Positions 1 through 8,688 of a DNA stretch of 64,000 nucleotides are shown here, piece by piece. The notes beneath the pieces were generated by a model. The model did no database searches, was not told the origin of the DNA, and saw only the letters and a list, made by a program, of their open reading frames with translations. This DNA comes from Flavobacterium soyae (GTDB taxonomy: Bacteria > Bacteroidota > Bacteroidia > Flavobacteriales > Flavobacteriaceae). The stretch's first letter is position 1. Each line of letters begins with the position of its first letter. Location: positions 1 to 64,000 of the forward strand of contig NZ_JAJQXA010000019.1 in NCBI RefSeq assembly GCF_021245985.1, in the 5' to 3' direction. The position numbers and the translations under genes are program-made.

Positions 1-52
1 AAATCAGCAAGAAATAAAAAATTATCTTGAAAGTGGAATCCGAAAAACCTGA
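1..52 (+). CDS. 3' end of an unidentified upstream gene
   Basis: One frame is open from the window edge to a TGA at 50-52 and would encode a short charged helical tail (NQQEIKNYLESGIRKT). A hairpin followed by a T-run begins about 40 bases downstream, as expected behind a real rightward gene. Sixteen codons are too few to name a family, and an open frame of this length can arise by chance, so this is only a likely gene end. Confidence 0.4.
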   Translation, partial: NQQEIKNYLESGIRKT

Positions 53-94
53 ATTAATGTTTTTAGTGGACAATCTTGTTTTTACCAAAAAAAA

Positions 95-126
95 GAAGCT
101 GTCCTTTTGAGACAGCCTCTTTTTTT
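95..126 (+). terminator. Rho-independent terminator
   Basis: A stem of about nine pairs (GAAGCTGTC at 95-103 and GACAGCCTC at 111-119, one mismatch) is followed by a run of seven T. It lies just after the partial gene ending at 52 and before the repeat block, so it probably ends that transcript. Confidence 0.6.
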
Positions 127-176
127 ATTTTTAATTAAGTTTTTAGTGCATTATTTGACGGTATGAATTTCGACAA

Positions 177-616
177 AGCATATCGTAGAGACGCACAGCA
201 GTGCGTCTTATGCGCAAAGTATATCTCAAAAATAAAAATAACAGACGTCGATACTGGACGTAGACGCACTGCTGTGCGCCTCTACGGAAAACACAGATAA
301 ATTTACTTCTATCATTCAACCTGCAAACCACACAAAGCATATCTGTAGAGACGCACAGCAGTGCGTCTTATGCGCAAAGTATATCTCAAAAATAAAAATA
401 ACGGACGTCGATACTGGACGTAGACGCACTGCTGTGCGCCTCTACGGAAAATTGGGATGAATTTACTTCTATCATTCAACCTGCAAACCACACAAAGCAT
501 ATCTGTAGAGACGCACAGCAGTGCGTCTTATGCGCAAAGTATATCTCAAAAATAAAAATAACGGATGTCGATACTGGACGTAGACGCACTGCTGTGCGCC
601 TCTACGGATAATTGGA
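177..616. repeat. Three tandem 160-bp units, each a REPIN-like inverted pair
   Basis: The same unit starts at 185, 345 and 505, an exact 160-bp period. Each unit carries GTAG followed by the perfect hairpin AGACGCAC-AGCA-GTGCGTCT (for example 185-208). About 53 bp further on comes the same element in inverse orientation ending in CTAC (262-285, 422-445, 582-605). The two arms match over 24 bp with one difference. GTAG in front of a short palindrome is the known form of REP sequences mobilised by RAYT transposases, and an inverted pair is a REPIN. No transposase lies nearby. The short reading frames across this block simply repeat with the units and are not credible genes. The rest of 53-760 is AT-rich spacer. 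Confidence 0.85.
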
Positions 617-760
617 ACCTATTAATTTAATTCAAACATTTAAGAAGATTATTCTTCGTAATTTTTATTTTGATGTTAATTGAATTTAATTACATTTACA
701 AAATGAGATTTAAAACTACCAAAAACTTAGATCTCTAAATATAAATAAACCTAATTAATT

Positions 761-1159
761 ATGATACAAAAAACATCAAATGCCTTTATCGCGGCATCAT
801 GGGTAGCTCTTGGAGCCGGAACAATTGGTTTTATTGTTGGACTTGCCAGGGCCGAAATGCTCCTAAACGAAAAAGGATATTATTTTACCGTTTTAATGTT
901 CGGGCTTTTTGCTGTTGTTTCACTGCAAAAAAGTGTAAGGGACCGATTGGAAAAACTTCCCGTAACTGATATTTACTACGGAATCTGCTGGTTTGGAACG
1001 CTGTTATCAATTGTTCTTTTAGTAGTAGGATTATGGAATGCCACTATTTTACCAAGCGAAAAAGGTTTCTACGCATTTGCATTTTTATTAGCCTTATTTG
1101 GCGCTATTTCGGTACAAAAAAATACTAGAGACAATATGAACTTTAGTCAAAACGAATAA
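761..1159 (+). CDS. yiaA: YiaA-like inner membrane protein (YiaAB two-helix domains)
   Basis: This is a 132-residue membrane protein with two copies of the YiaAB two-helix module, at about residues 7-60 and 71-124. Each copy contains the family signature: NEKGYYFTVLMFGLFA in the first and LWNATILPSEKGFYAFAFL in the second, each followed by a QK-x2-RD motif (QKSVRD, QKNTRD). Length and layout match E. coli YiaA. It should sit in the cytoplasmic membrane; the biochemical role of the family is unknown. It stands alone, followed at once by a strong hairpin terminator shared with the convergent carB gene. Confidence 0.88.
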   Translation: MIQKTSNAFIAASWVALGAGTIGFIVGLARAEMLLNEKGYYFTVLMFGLFAVVSLQKSVRDRLEKLPVTDIYYGICWFGTLLSIVLLVVGLWNATILPSEKGFYAFAFLLALFGAISVQKNTRDNMNFSQNE

Positions 1160-1171
1160 AAGTTTAAAACT

Positions 1172-1204
1172 AAAAAAGCTCCAATTTTCATTGGAGCTTT
1201 TTGA
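1172..1204. terminator. Bidirectional terminator between yiaA and carB
   Basis: A perfect 12-bp stem (AAAAAGCTCCAA and TTGGAGCTTTTT) with a 6-nt loop is flanked by A and T runs, so it can work on either strand. It sits between two convergent genes that end at 1159 and 1223. Confidence 0.85.
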
Positions 1205-1222
1205 TTATAATAGAATCTGAGA

Positions 1223-4078
1223 TTATTTACTCAAATACATTTTTCTTCTGGAGTACAATTCATAGAATTGATCGTCTTTTAAATCATCAATAAACAAGAT
1301 GCTTTCTCCTGTCGATTTCATTTCTGGCCCTAATGCTTTATTTACGTTCGGGAATTTACTGAAAGAGAAAACCGGCTGTTTGATTGCATAACCGTTTAAT
1401 TTAGGTTTAAAATCAAAGTCTGTTACTTTATTTTCACCTAACATTACTTTTGTAGCGTAGTTTACATAAGGCTCTCCATAAGCTTTTGCAATAAACGGAA
1501 CCGTTCTTGAAGCTCTTGGGTTTGCCTCGATAATATAAACCGTATCATCTTTTATCGCAAACTGAATATTAATCAAACCAACTGTTTTTAAAGCTCTCGC
1601 AATTTTATGCGTATGATCTTTTATTTGCTGCATCACGAATTCTCCTAAGTTAAAAGGAGGCAGTGTTGCATTACTATCTCCAGAGTGAACTCCGCAAGGT
1701 TCGATGTGCTCCATAATTCCTATAATGTACACATTTCCATCAGCATCACAAATGGCATCAGCTTCAGCTTCGATTGCTCCGGCCAAATAGTGATCCAGCA
1801 ATAATTTGTTTCCCGGAATTGTTTTCAATAAGTCGATAACATGCTCTTCAAGTTCTTTTTTATTGATTACAATTTTCATTCCCTGACCTCCTAATACATA
1901 AGAAGGACGAATTAAAAGCGGAAAATCTAAACTGTCAGCTAAAGTCGAAGCCTCGTCTGCCGTTTCTGCGATTCCAAATCTTGGGAAAGGAATATGTAAT
2001 TCTGTCAATAAATCTGAGAAACGTCCTCTGTCTTCAGCCAAGTCAAGCGCATCAAAACTAGTTCCGATGATTTTTACACCGTATTTAGATAATTTATCTG
2101 CTAATTTAAGAGCCGTTTGACCACCAAGCTGCACAATTACACCTTCTGGTTTTTCGTGCTGAATGATGTCATAAATATGCTCCCAGAAAACTGGTTCAAA
2201 GTATAATTTATCAGCAGTATCAAAATCCGTTGAAACTGTTTCAGGATTACAATTAATCATAATTGTTTCGTAACCGCATTCTTTTGCTGCTAAAACTCCG
2301 TGTACACAAGAATAATCGAACTCAATTCCCTGCCCGATTCTGTTTGGCCCGGAACCCAGAACGATAACTTTCTTTTTATCTGTCAGGATACTTTCGTTAT
2401 CTACATAACGCTCTCCGTTTGCTTTTTCAATTTCAGCCTCAAAAGTTGAGTAGTAATAAGGTGTTTTTGCCTTAAACTCCGCAGCACAGGTATCAACCAG
2501 TTTAAATACACGGTTGATGTTTTTTTCCATACGTAAAGAATGTACTTCACTTTCCAGACAGTTCATCATGTGGGCCAATTGTCTGTCGGCGAAACCTTTT
2601 TGTTTGGCTTCAAGTAACAATTCTTTAGGAAGGTTTGAAACTTTATAGTTTGAAATTTCTTTCTCTAAAACATAAAGTTCTTCGTATTGTTTTAAGAACC
2701 ACATATCGATTCTTGTAATTTCATGGATACGGCTCAACGGAATTCCCATTGCAATTGCGTCATAAATTACAAAAACCCTGTCCCAGCTTGCATACGTAAG
2801 CTTTTCGATAATCTGCTCATAATCTTTGTATCCTTTTCCGTCAGCACCTAAACCGTTTCTTTTAATTTCTAAAGACTGGGTTGCTTTGTGAAGCGCTTCC
2901 TGAAAAGAACGGCCAATTCCCATAACCTCACCTACAGATTTCATCTGAAGACCTAAAGTTCTGTCTGATCCTTCAAATTTATCGAAGTTCCAGCGTGGTA
3001 TTTTTACGATTACATAATCTAAAGTTGGTTCAAAAAGAGCCGAAGTCGATTTTGTAATTTGGTTTTGTAATTCATCTAAGTTATATCCTAAAGCCAGTTT
3101 AGAAGCAATTTTAGCAATTGGATAACCTGTTGCTTTTGACGCTAATGCTGATGAACGAGATACACGAGGATTGATTTCGATGGCTACGATATCTTCTTTT
3201 TCGTCTGGTGAAACTGCAAATTGTACGTTACATCCTCCGGCAAAATTTCCGATGCTTCTCATCATTAAGATGGCGTAATCACGTAATTTTTGGAAAGTTG
3301 TATCTGATAATGTCATTGCCGGCGCAACAGTAATCGAATCTCCGGTATGAATTCCCATTGGGTCCATATTTTCGATCGAACAGATAATAACAACATTGTC
3401 GTTTTTATCTCTTAAAAGCTCTAATTCGTATTCTTTCCATCCCATTAAAGCTTTATCAATTAAAACTTCGTGAATTGGAGACGCTTCAAGACCGCGTGTT
3501 AAAAGGTCATCAAAATCTTCTTTTTTGTAAACTACTGCAGCTCCGGTTCCTCCTAGTGTAAACGAAGGACGTATTACAAGCGGGAAACCAAATTCCTGTG
3601 CAATTTCTTTTCCTTCTAAGTATGAAGTAGCTGTTTTTGCAGGCGCTGTTGGCACATTTATTCTTTCTAAAAGCTGTTTAAACTGCTCTCTGTCCTCAGT
3701 AATATTAATGGCGTTTACATCAACCCCTATTAATCTTACCCCAAAATCCTGCCAAATTCCTTTTTCTTCAGCCTCCAGACACAAGTTCAAAGCGGTCTGT
3801 CCTCCCATTGTTGGCAAAACAGCATCAATTTGCGGGTGTTCCTTCAGAATTTCAATAATCGATTTTGTTGTTAATGGTTTCAAATAAACATGATCGGCCA
3901 TGGTTGGGTCGGTCATAATCGTCGCTGGATTTGAGTTAATCAAGATAACTTCAATTCCTTCTTCACGAATCGAACGTGCAGATTGTGATCCTGCATAATC
4001 GAATTCGCAAGCTTGACCAATAACAATAGGTCCCGAACCTATTATTAAAACTGATTTAATTGATGTGTCTTTAGGCAT
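1223..4078 (-). CDS. carB: Carbamoyl-phosphate synthase large subunit, short form
   Basis: CarB uses ammonia delivered by the glutaminase subunit CarA, bicarbonate and two ATP to make carbamoyl phosphate for arginine and pyrimidine synthesis in the cytoplasm. Both homologous ATP-grasp halves are visible: GSGPIVIGQACEFDYAGSQ near the N-terminus and GSGPNRIGQGIEFDYS at about residue 575, with the oligomerisation region between them. The protein is 951 residues against about 1073 in E. coli. It stops where the second synthetase domain ends (GPEMKSTGESILF near the C-terminus), so the MGS-like allosteric domain that binds ornithine, UMP and IMP is missing. As far as I know, short CarB is usual in Flavobacteriia. 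carA is not next to it. The gene lies downstream of rpmH but is separated from it by a terminator. Confidence 0.97.
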   Translation of the reverse strand: MPKDTSIKSVLIIGSGPIVIGQACEFDYAGSQSARSIREEGIEVILINSNPATIMTDPTMADHVYLKPLTTKSIIEILKEHPQIDAVLPTMGGQTALNLCLEAEEKGIWQDFGVRLIGVDVNAINITEDREQFKQLLERINVPTAPAKTATSYLEGKEIAQEFGFPLVIRPSFTLGGTGAAVVYKKEDFDDLLTRGLEASPIHEVLIDKALMGWKEYELELLRDKNDNVVIICSIENMDPMGIHTGDSITVAPAMTLSDTTFQKLRDYAILMMRSIGNFAGGCNVQFAVSPDEKEDIVAIEINPRVSRSSALASKATGYPIAKIASKLALGYNLDELQNQITKSTSALFEPTLDYVIVKIPRWNFDKFEGSDRTLGLQMKSVGEVMGIGRSFQEALHKATQSLEIKRNGLGADGKGYKDYEQIIEKLTYASWDRVFVIYDAIAMGIPLSRIHEITRIDMWFLKQYEELYVLEKEISNYKVSNLPKELLLEAKQKGFADRQLAHMMNCLESEVHSLRMEKNINRVFKLVDTCAAEFKAKTPYYYSTFEAEIEKANGERYVDNESILTDKKKVIVLGSGPNRIGQGIEFDYSCVHGVLAAKECGYETIMINCNPETVSTDFDTADKLYFEPVFWEHIYDIIQHEKPEGVIVQLGGQTALKLADKLSKYGVKIIGTSFDALDLAEDRGRFSDLLTELHIPFPRFGIAETADEASTLADSLDFPLLIRPSYVLGGQGMKIVINKKELEEHVIDLLKTIPGNKLLLDHYLAGAIEAEADAICDADGNVYIIGIMEHIEPCGVHSGDSNATLPPFNLGEFVMQQIKDHTHKIARALKTVGLINIQFAIKDDTVYIIEANPRASRTVPFIAKAYGEPYVNYATKVMLGENKVTDFDFKPKLNGYAIKQPVFSFSKFPNVNKALGPEMKSTGESILFIDDLKDDQFYELYSRRKMYLSK

Positions 4079-4177
4079 TTTTTATGTATTGTGTAGTTAT
4101 ATAAGTATTTAAAAAAACATTCTTAGTGTACTAAAAACTAGAATGTTGAGAAAATTTTTACCGACAAGGTATAAAAA

Positions 4178-4204
4178 AAGGCGATACTAAGAAAGTAACG
4201 CCTT
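4178..4204 (-). terminator. Terminator of rpmH
   Basis: An 11-bp stem with one mismatch (AAGGCGATACT and AGTAACGCCTT) encloses AAGAA. Read leftward it is followed by TTTTTTAT. It lies 20 bases after the rpmH stop and about 100 bases before the carB start, so carB probably has its own promoter. Confidence 0.75.
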
Positions 4205-4223
4205 ATTTATGTTTACAGAAACA

Positions 4224-4385
4224 TTATTTTTTGTGTCTAGGCTCGCTAGAAACAGTTAATTTATGTCTTCCTTTTGCTCTTCTACGCGCTAGAACTTTTC
4301 TTCCATTCGCAGAAGCCATTCTGTCCATAAATCCGTGCTTATTTCTTCTTTTTCTTTTCGATGGTTGAAATGTTCTTTTGCTCAT
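4224..4385 (-). CDS. rpmH: 50S ribosomal protein L34
   Basis: This is a 53-residue, very basic protein starting MSKRTFQPSKRKRRNKHGF, which is the L34 signature, followed by RMASANGRKVLARRRAKGR. L34 belongs to the large ribosomal subunit. The tail (KLTVSSEPRHKK) is slightly longer than in E. coli L34, as is usual in Bacteroidota. A textbook flavobacterial promoter lies about 75 bases upstream and a hairpin terminator follows, so it is a single-gene unit here. It is not beside dnaA or rnpA, so no origin of replication is implied. Confidence 0.97.
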   Translation of the reverse strand: MSKRTFQPSKRKRRNKHGFMDRMASANGRKVLARRRAKGRHKLTVSSEPRHKK

Positions 4386-4459
4386 TGCTTTGTATCTTTA
4401 AAAATGGTATCTAATTAACTCTTTCTTGGTTTTGGATATCGTTACTCAAAAACCGAGTG

Positions 4460-4489
4460 CAAATATACAAAGACTTTTTTTTCTGGCAA
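4460..4489 (-). promoter_or_regulatory. Flavobacterial-type promoter of rpmH
   Basis: On the minus strand a TTG (4489-4487), a 19-nt spacer and TATATTTG (4467-4460) match the known Bacteroidota consensus of TTG at -33 and TAnnTTTG at -7. It is placed correctly in front of rpmH. Confidence 0.8.
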
Positions 4490-4553
4490 GTAGTTTTATA
4501 AAAATATTTTTAATTCCTTTTACTATCTTTGCAGTCACAAATATACATCTATT

Positions 4554-5069
4554 ATGTTTAACAAAATTATCAAACTTATTCTGGCCGGACTTCTTATAAT
4601 AGCTGGCGTTTGGCAAATTGTAGATAAAGAAACCGGTAATGGTATCTTCCTTATATTATTGTCTGCAATTCCTGTTTTTCTTTATTTTAAAAATGAATTT
4701 ATCCTTTTAGCCTTTCTTAAATTGAGAAAACAAGACTTCGAAGGCGCTAAAAAATGGTTAGCATACATCAAAAATCCGGAAACTGCTTTAGTAAGAAAAC
4801 AACAGGGTTACTTTAATTACCTTCACGGAATCATGCTTTCGCAGACTAATTTAATTCAGGCTGAGAAACATTTCAAAAAAGCTATCGAACTTGGACTATC
4901 AATGGATATGGACCTTGCTGTAGCAAAATTAAACCTTGCCGGAGTTGCAATGTCACGCCGCAGAAAACTTGAAGCTACTAATTTATTGGCCGAAGCTAAA
5001 AAATTAGATAAACAAGGAATGCTGAAAGACCAAATCTCTATGATGAAAGAACAAATGAAAAAAATCTAG
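4554..5069 (+). CDS. Small membrane-anchored TPR-like protein
   Basis: The product has 171 residues. Two closely spaced hydrophobic segments (about 5-20 and 30-55) anchor it in the membrane. A helical region with tetratricopeptide character follows: YLHGIMLSQTNLIQAEKHFKKAIELG (split here as motif YLHGIMLS then AEKHFKKAIELG at about 88-114) and a second, weaker helix pair to about 155. It ends in a lysine-rich tail. TPR proteins usually mediate protein contacts, but no partner is shown here. A TATCTTTG box at 4524-4531 is a likely -7 element for this gene, and a strong terminator follows. It is a conserved hypothetical; the function is unknown to me. Confidence 0.75.
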   Translation: MFNKIIKLILAGLLIIAGVWQIVDKETGNGIFLILLSAIPVFLYFKNEFILLAFLKLRKQDFEGAKKWLAYIKNPETALVRKQQGYFNYLHGIMLSQTNLIQAEKHFKKAIELGLSMDMDLAVAKLNLAGVAMSRRRKLEATNLLAEAKKLDKQGMLKDQISMMKEQMKKI

Positions 5070-5105
5070 TTTTTCTAAAATTTTATCCCGATAACTATCG
5101 GGATA

Positions 5106-5152
5106 AAATCCCAAATTCTCCCGATGCTTCGGGATGAATTTGGGATTTTTTT
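5106..5152 (+). terminator. Terminator downstream of the TPR-like gene
   Basis: A 13-bp stem (AAATCCCAAATTC and GAATTTGGGATTT) encloses a second small hairpin (TCCCGATGCTTCGGGA) and is followed by a T-run. Another short hairpin, ATCCCGATA-ACTATCGGGAT, precedes it at 5084-5104. Confidence 0.85.
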
Positions 5153-5172
5153 ATTCTAGAAACATACCGTTT

Positions 5173-7108
5173 GTCATCCTGAGGAACGAAGGATCGCACA
5201 CGCTGATCGACAAAGATTGGCGATTCTCTTTGAGGAGTTTCTTTGTAGAGCTTCTTGTGTGATCCTTCGTTCCTCAGGATGACAAACTATGCCGTTTTTC
5301 TAATCTGATTTCGACTATATCCCGCGGTTTCAACCGCGGGATACCGATTGTCATGATAACACAACGTTTCTCGACGGTTGAAACCGCTGGCAATGTTTGG
5401 CTTCGTTTCTCTCTGGAATAATAGGGCTTGTTATGTCATCCTGAGGAACGAAGGATCACACACGCTTATCGACAAAGATTGGCGATTCTCTTTGAGGACT
5501 TTCTTTGTAGAGCTTCTTGTGCGATCCTTCGTTCCTCAGGATGACAAACTATGCCGTTTTTCTAATCTGATTTCGACTATATCCCGCGGTTTCAACCGCG
5601 GGATACCGATTGTCATGATAACACAACGTTTCTCGACGGTTGAAACGCTGGCAATGTTTGGCTTCGTTTGTCTCTGGAATAATTGGGTTTGTTATGTCAT
5701 CCTGAGGAACGAAGGATCGCACACACTTATCGACAAAGATTAGCGATTCTCTTTGAGGACTTTCTTTGTAGAGCTTCTTTTGCGATCCTTCGTTCCTCAG
5801 GATGACAAACTATGCCGTTTTTCTAATCTGATTTTGACTATAGACCGCGGTTTCAACCGCGGGATACCGATTGTCATGATAACACAACGTTTCTCGACGG
5901 TTGAAACCGCTGGCAATGTTTGGCTTCGTTTGTCTCTGGAATAATAGGGCTTGTTATGTCATCCTGAGGAACGAAGGATCACACACGCTAATCGACAAAG
6001 ATTGGCGATTCTCTTTGCGGACTTTCTTTGTAGAGCTTCTTGTGTGATCCTTCGTTCCTCAGGATGACAAACTATGCCGTTTTTCTAATCTGATTTCGAC
6101 TATAGCCCGCGGTTTCAACCGCGGGATACCGATTGTCATGATAACACAACGTTTCTCGACGATTGAAACCGCTGGCAATGTTTGGCTTCGTTTCTCTCTG
6201 GAATAATAGGGTTTGTTATGTCATCCTGAGGAACGAAGGATCACACACGCTTATCGACAAAGATTGGCGATTCTCTTCGAGGAGTTTCTTTGTAGAGTTT
6301 CTTGTGCGATCCTTCGTTCCTCAGGATGACAAACTATGCCGTTTTTCTAATCTGATTTCGACTATATCCCGCGGTTTCAACCGCGGGATACCGATTGTCA
6401 TGATAACACAACGTTTCTCGACGGTTGAAACCGCTGGCAATGTTTGGCTTCGTTTGTCCCTGGAATAATAGGGTTTGTTATGTCATCCTGAGGAACAAAG
6501 GATCGCACACGCTTATCGACAAAGATTGGCGATTCTCTTTGTAGAGCTTCATGTGTGATCCTTCGTTCCTCAGGATGACAAACTATGCCGTTTTTCTAAT
6601 CTGATTTCGACTATAGACCGCGGTTTCAACCGCGGGATACCGATTGTCATAATAACACAACGTTTCTCGACGGTTGAAACCGCTGGCAATGTTTGGCTTC
6701 GTTTGTCCCTGGAATAATAGGGTTTGTTATGTCATCCTGAGGAACGAAGGATCACACACGCTTATCGACAAAGATTGGCGATTCTCTTTGAGGAGTTTCT
6801 TTGTAGAGCTTCTTGTGCGATCCTTCGTTCCTCAGGATGACAAACTATGCCGTTTTTCTAATCTGATTTCGACTATAGTCCGCGGTTTCAACCGCGGGAT
6901 ACCGATTGTCATGATAACACAACGTTTCTCGACGGTTGAAACCGCTGGCAATGTTTGGCTTCGTTTCTCTCTGGAATAATAGGGTTTGTTATGTCATCCT
7001 GAGAAACGAAGGATCGCACACGCTTATCGACAAAGATTGGCGATTCTCTTTGAGGAGTTTCTTTGTAGAGTTTCTTGTGCGATCCTTCGTTCCTCAGGAT
7101 GACAAGAT
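5173..7108. repeat. Tandem array of eight about 262-bp non-coding repeats
   Basis: Units begin at 5173, 5435, 5696, 5958, 6220, 6482, 6731 and 6993, giving periods of 262, 261, 262, 262, 262, 249 and 262. Unit 6 has lost 13 bp, and the last unit stops after its second arm. Each unit holds a long inverted repeat whose arms begin GTCATCCTGAGGAACG and end CGTTCCTCAGGATGAC, a perfect CCCGCGGTTT/CAACCGCGGG-type palindrome, and a related CGGTTGAAACCG palindrome. The period is not a multiple of three, the short frames across the array do not share a start context, and none resembles a known protein, so I treat it as non-coding. A decayed extra half-arm is visible at 7140-7180. This array fills the interval 5153-7206, which contains no gene. 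Confidence 0.92.
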
Positions 7109-7206
7109 TGTGGTTAGAATAGGATTGGCGATATGCTTTGCGGAGTTTCTAGTGTGATTCCTCGTTCCTTGGAATGACAAAAAAACTCACAATTAGCAAT
7201 TCACCA

Positions 7207-8511
7207 TTATTTAAGAATATCCGTATCTATTAACCTCGCATATCGTCCTGTGATTTTTCCTTTTTCATCTATGGTGAAAAAAGTCGGGGTTCCTATTATG
7301 GCGTAGGTTTGGAAGTTTGGGCCTGCAAAACCTTTAAAATCGCATAACTGTTCTTTCCACGGGAAGGTGTGATTGTGACCGTCTGCGGCATCTTTTGTCA
7401 TGTCTGCAGCGACGCTTATAATTTCGTAGCCTTTACTTTTTACAATTTCATAATTGCCTAATAACTGGTGAATCTCATTTTCGCAGTTGTTACAGCCCGA
7501 TTCGTAAAAGAACAACAATGTTTTTTTACTGATTGTTTTTTTACCGTTTGCCGTTTGCAGGGCAGGAGCCGAACCGCCAATTACCGGGGCATTAATTGCA
7601 TTTGTTAATTGTTTGGCCGGTTTTTCGAGCCTTCCGGATTTTGCGGCATACTGGCTTATGGCTGCTGCTAAATCATCTTTTCCTGCTTTGGTAAACACAG
7701 CCACGACTTTTTCTGTAAAGGCGGTGTAGGTTTCATTGCTTTTTATGCGTGATAATATTTGTTTGGTATCTGCCAGTAAAACAGCATCATCTTTAATTAC
7801 TTTTTGCTGTAAATCTGTCCAGCCTTCTATGGCCTGGTTCCAGAAACCGCTGTTGTAAAGTACCTGCATATCGAGTTTTTCTTTTACAAAAAGGTTTAAT
7901 TCTTTTGCTTTTTCTTCCTCGGGCTGGTTAAAGCTGCTGCCTATACCCATTAAAAAATTATAGATTTCTATAAAGCGCGCTGCATAAAGCGGACTTTTTG
8001 CTGTTTCGTCTGCTAGTGCGGTAAACTGCTGCTGCAGGTTTTGGTTTTCTTTTTGAAAAGCGACATACAAAGGTTCTTCTTTGGTATATAAATTAAGACC
8101 GTACTGCACAAAACCGACTTTGTCCAGAACTGCTTTTTGCTGTTTTATTTTTTGATTTAAAAAATCATTTTCAACAGAACCGGTATATTTTGTGTTTTCA
8201 AAATTGGGCTGTTCTTCCAGAGAGGAAACAGAGAAATTTTCTTTGTTCACAACAAAATCCATACCGCCGCCGTCTGTAAGGACAAAATGCGAAATACCCG
8301 CATAGCCTTTTTTTACTGCAGGGATAACCAGTACCGCTTTACCGGCTGTATCGAGTTTGCCTGTGGCGATGGTATCTTTTTTGTTTCCTCGTTCTAATAC
8401 ATACACATATTGCTTTCCTGCATAATGCGAAAAAGTAACGTTTATGGTTTGTGCTTTTGCTGTGGTAAGCAAACAAAAAACGGCAAACCCAGCTATAATT
8501 ATTTTTTTCAT
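7207..8511 (-). CDS. Secreted TlpA/thioredoxin-like protein
   Basis: A signal peptide (MKKIIIAGFAVFCLLTTAKAQ) is followed by an N-terminal beta-rich region like the DUF4369 domain often fused to such redoxins, a helical middle part, and a thioredoxin fold from about residue 315. The redox centre is Cys340-Asn-Asn-Cys343 within FFYESGCNNCENE, and the cis-proline loop GTPTFF is at about 407. Proteins of this type reduce or oxidise cysteines in the periplasm or at the outer membrane. The CxxC pair shows redox potential; the substrate is unknown. It ends close to the end of the repeat array and lies downstream of the large surface protein on the same strand, 177 bp away, so a shared role is possible but unproven. 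Confidence 0.85.
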   Translation of the reverse strand: MKKIIIAGFAVFCLLTTAKAQTINVTFSHYAGKQYVYVLERGNKKDTIATGKLDTAGKAVLVIPAVKKGYAGISHFVLTDGGGMDFVVNKENFSVSSLEEQPNFENTKYTGSVENDFLNQKIKQQKAVLDKVGFVQYGLNLYTKEEPLYVAFQKENQNLQQQFTALADETAKSPLYAARFIEIYNFLMGIGSSFNQPEEEKAKELNLFVKEKLDMQVLYNSGFWNQAIEGWTDLQQKVIKDDAVLLADTKQILSRIKSNETYTAFTEKVVAVFTKAGKDDLAAAISQYAAKSGRLEKPAKQLTNAINAPVIGGSAPALQTANGKKTISKKTLLFFYESGCNNCENEIHQLLGNYEIVKSKGYEIISVAADMTKDAADGHNHTFPWKEQLCDFKGFAGPNFQTYAIIGTPTFFTIDEKGKITGRYARLIDTDILK

Positions 8512-8548
8512 ATTTACTATAAATTAAATCGTTTTATTTTAATGACGA

Positions 8549-8592
8549 AACGTCTTTCATTCCTGCCCATAGGTAGGAAATGAAAAACGTTA
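8549..8592. other. Hairpin between two leftward genes
   Basis: An imperfect stem of about 15 bp (AACGTCTTTCATTCCT and AGGAAATGAAAAACGTT) sits in the 177-bp gap between the FISUMP protein gene and the thioredoxin-like gene. Read leftward it has no T-run, so it may be a weak terminator or a processing hairpin. Confidence 0.4.
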
Positions 8593-8688
8593 CAGTCCTT
8601 TTTGGTAATCTTATTGTTTGAGTTTTTATAGTTGAGCGGCTGTATGCAAATCAACTAAAGACTTATATATTCCTGACAAATAAATTTA

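Noticed and set aside
143..500. Two similar leftward frames of 62-65 codons
   Set aside because: They are the two strands of the 160-bp palindromic repeats, with no coding signal beyond the repeat.
185..605. Possible CRISPR array
   Set aside because: Units are 160 bp with almost identical intervals instead of variable spacers, and no cas gene is near.
4224..4385. Origin of replication next to rpmH
   Set aside because: dnaA, rnpA and DnaA boxes are not visible beside rpmH in this window.
5173..7108. Possible CRISPR array or tandem attachment sites
   Set aside because: The intervals between repeats are themselves conserved, the period is far above CRISPR size, and no cas or integrase gene adjoins it.
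5378..7157. Several rightward frames of about 60-120 codons with near-identical sequence
   Set aside because: They repeat with the 262-bp array, break or shift frame where the period changes, and contain the palindromes themselves. No promoter or known motif supports translation.
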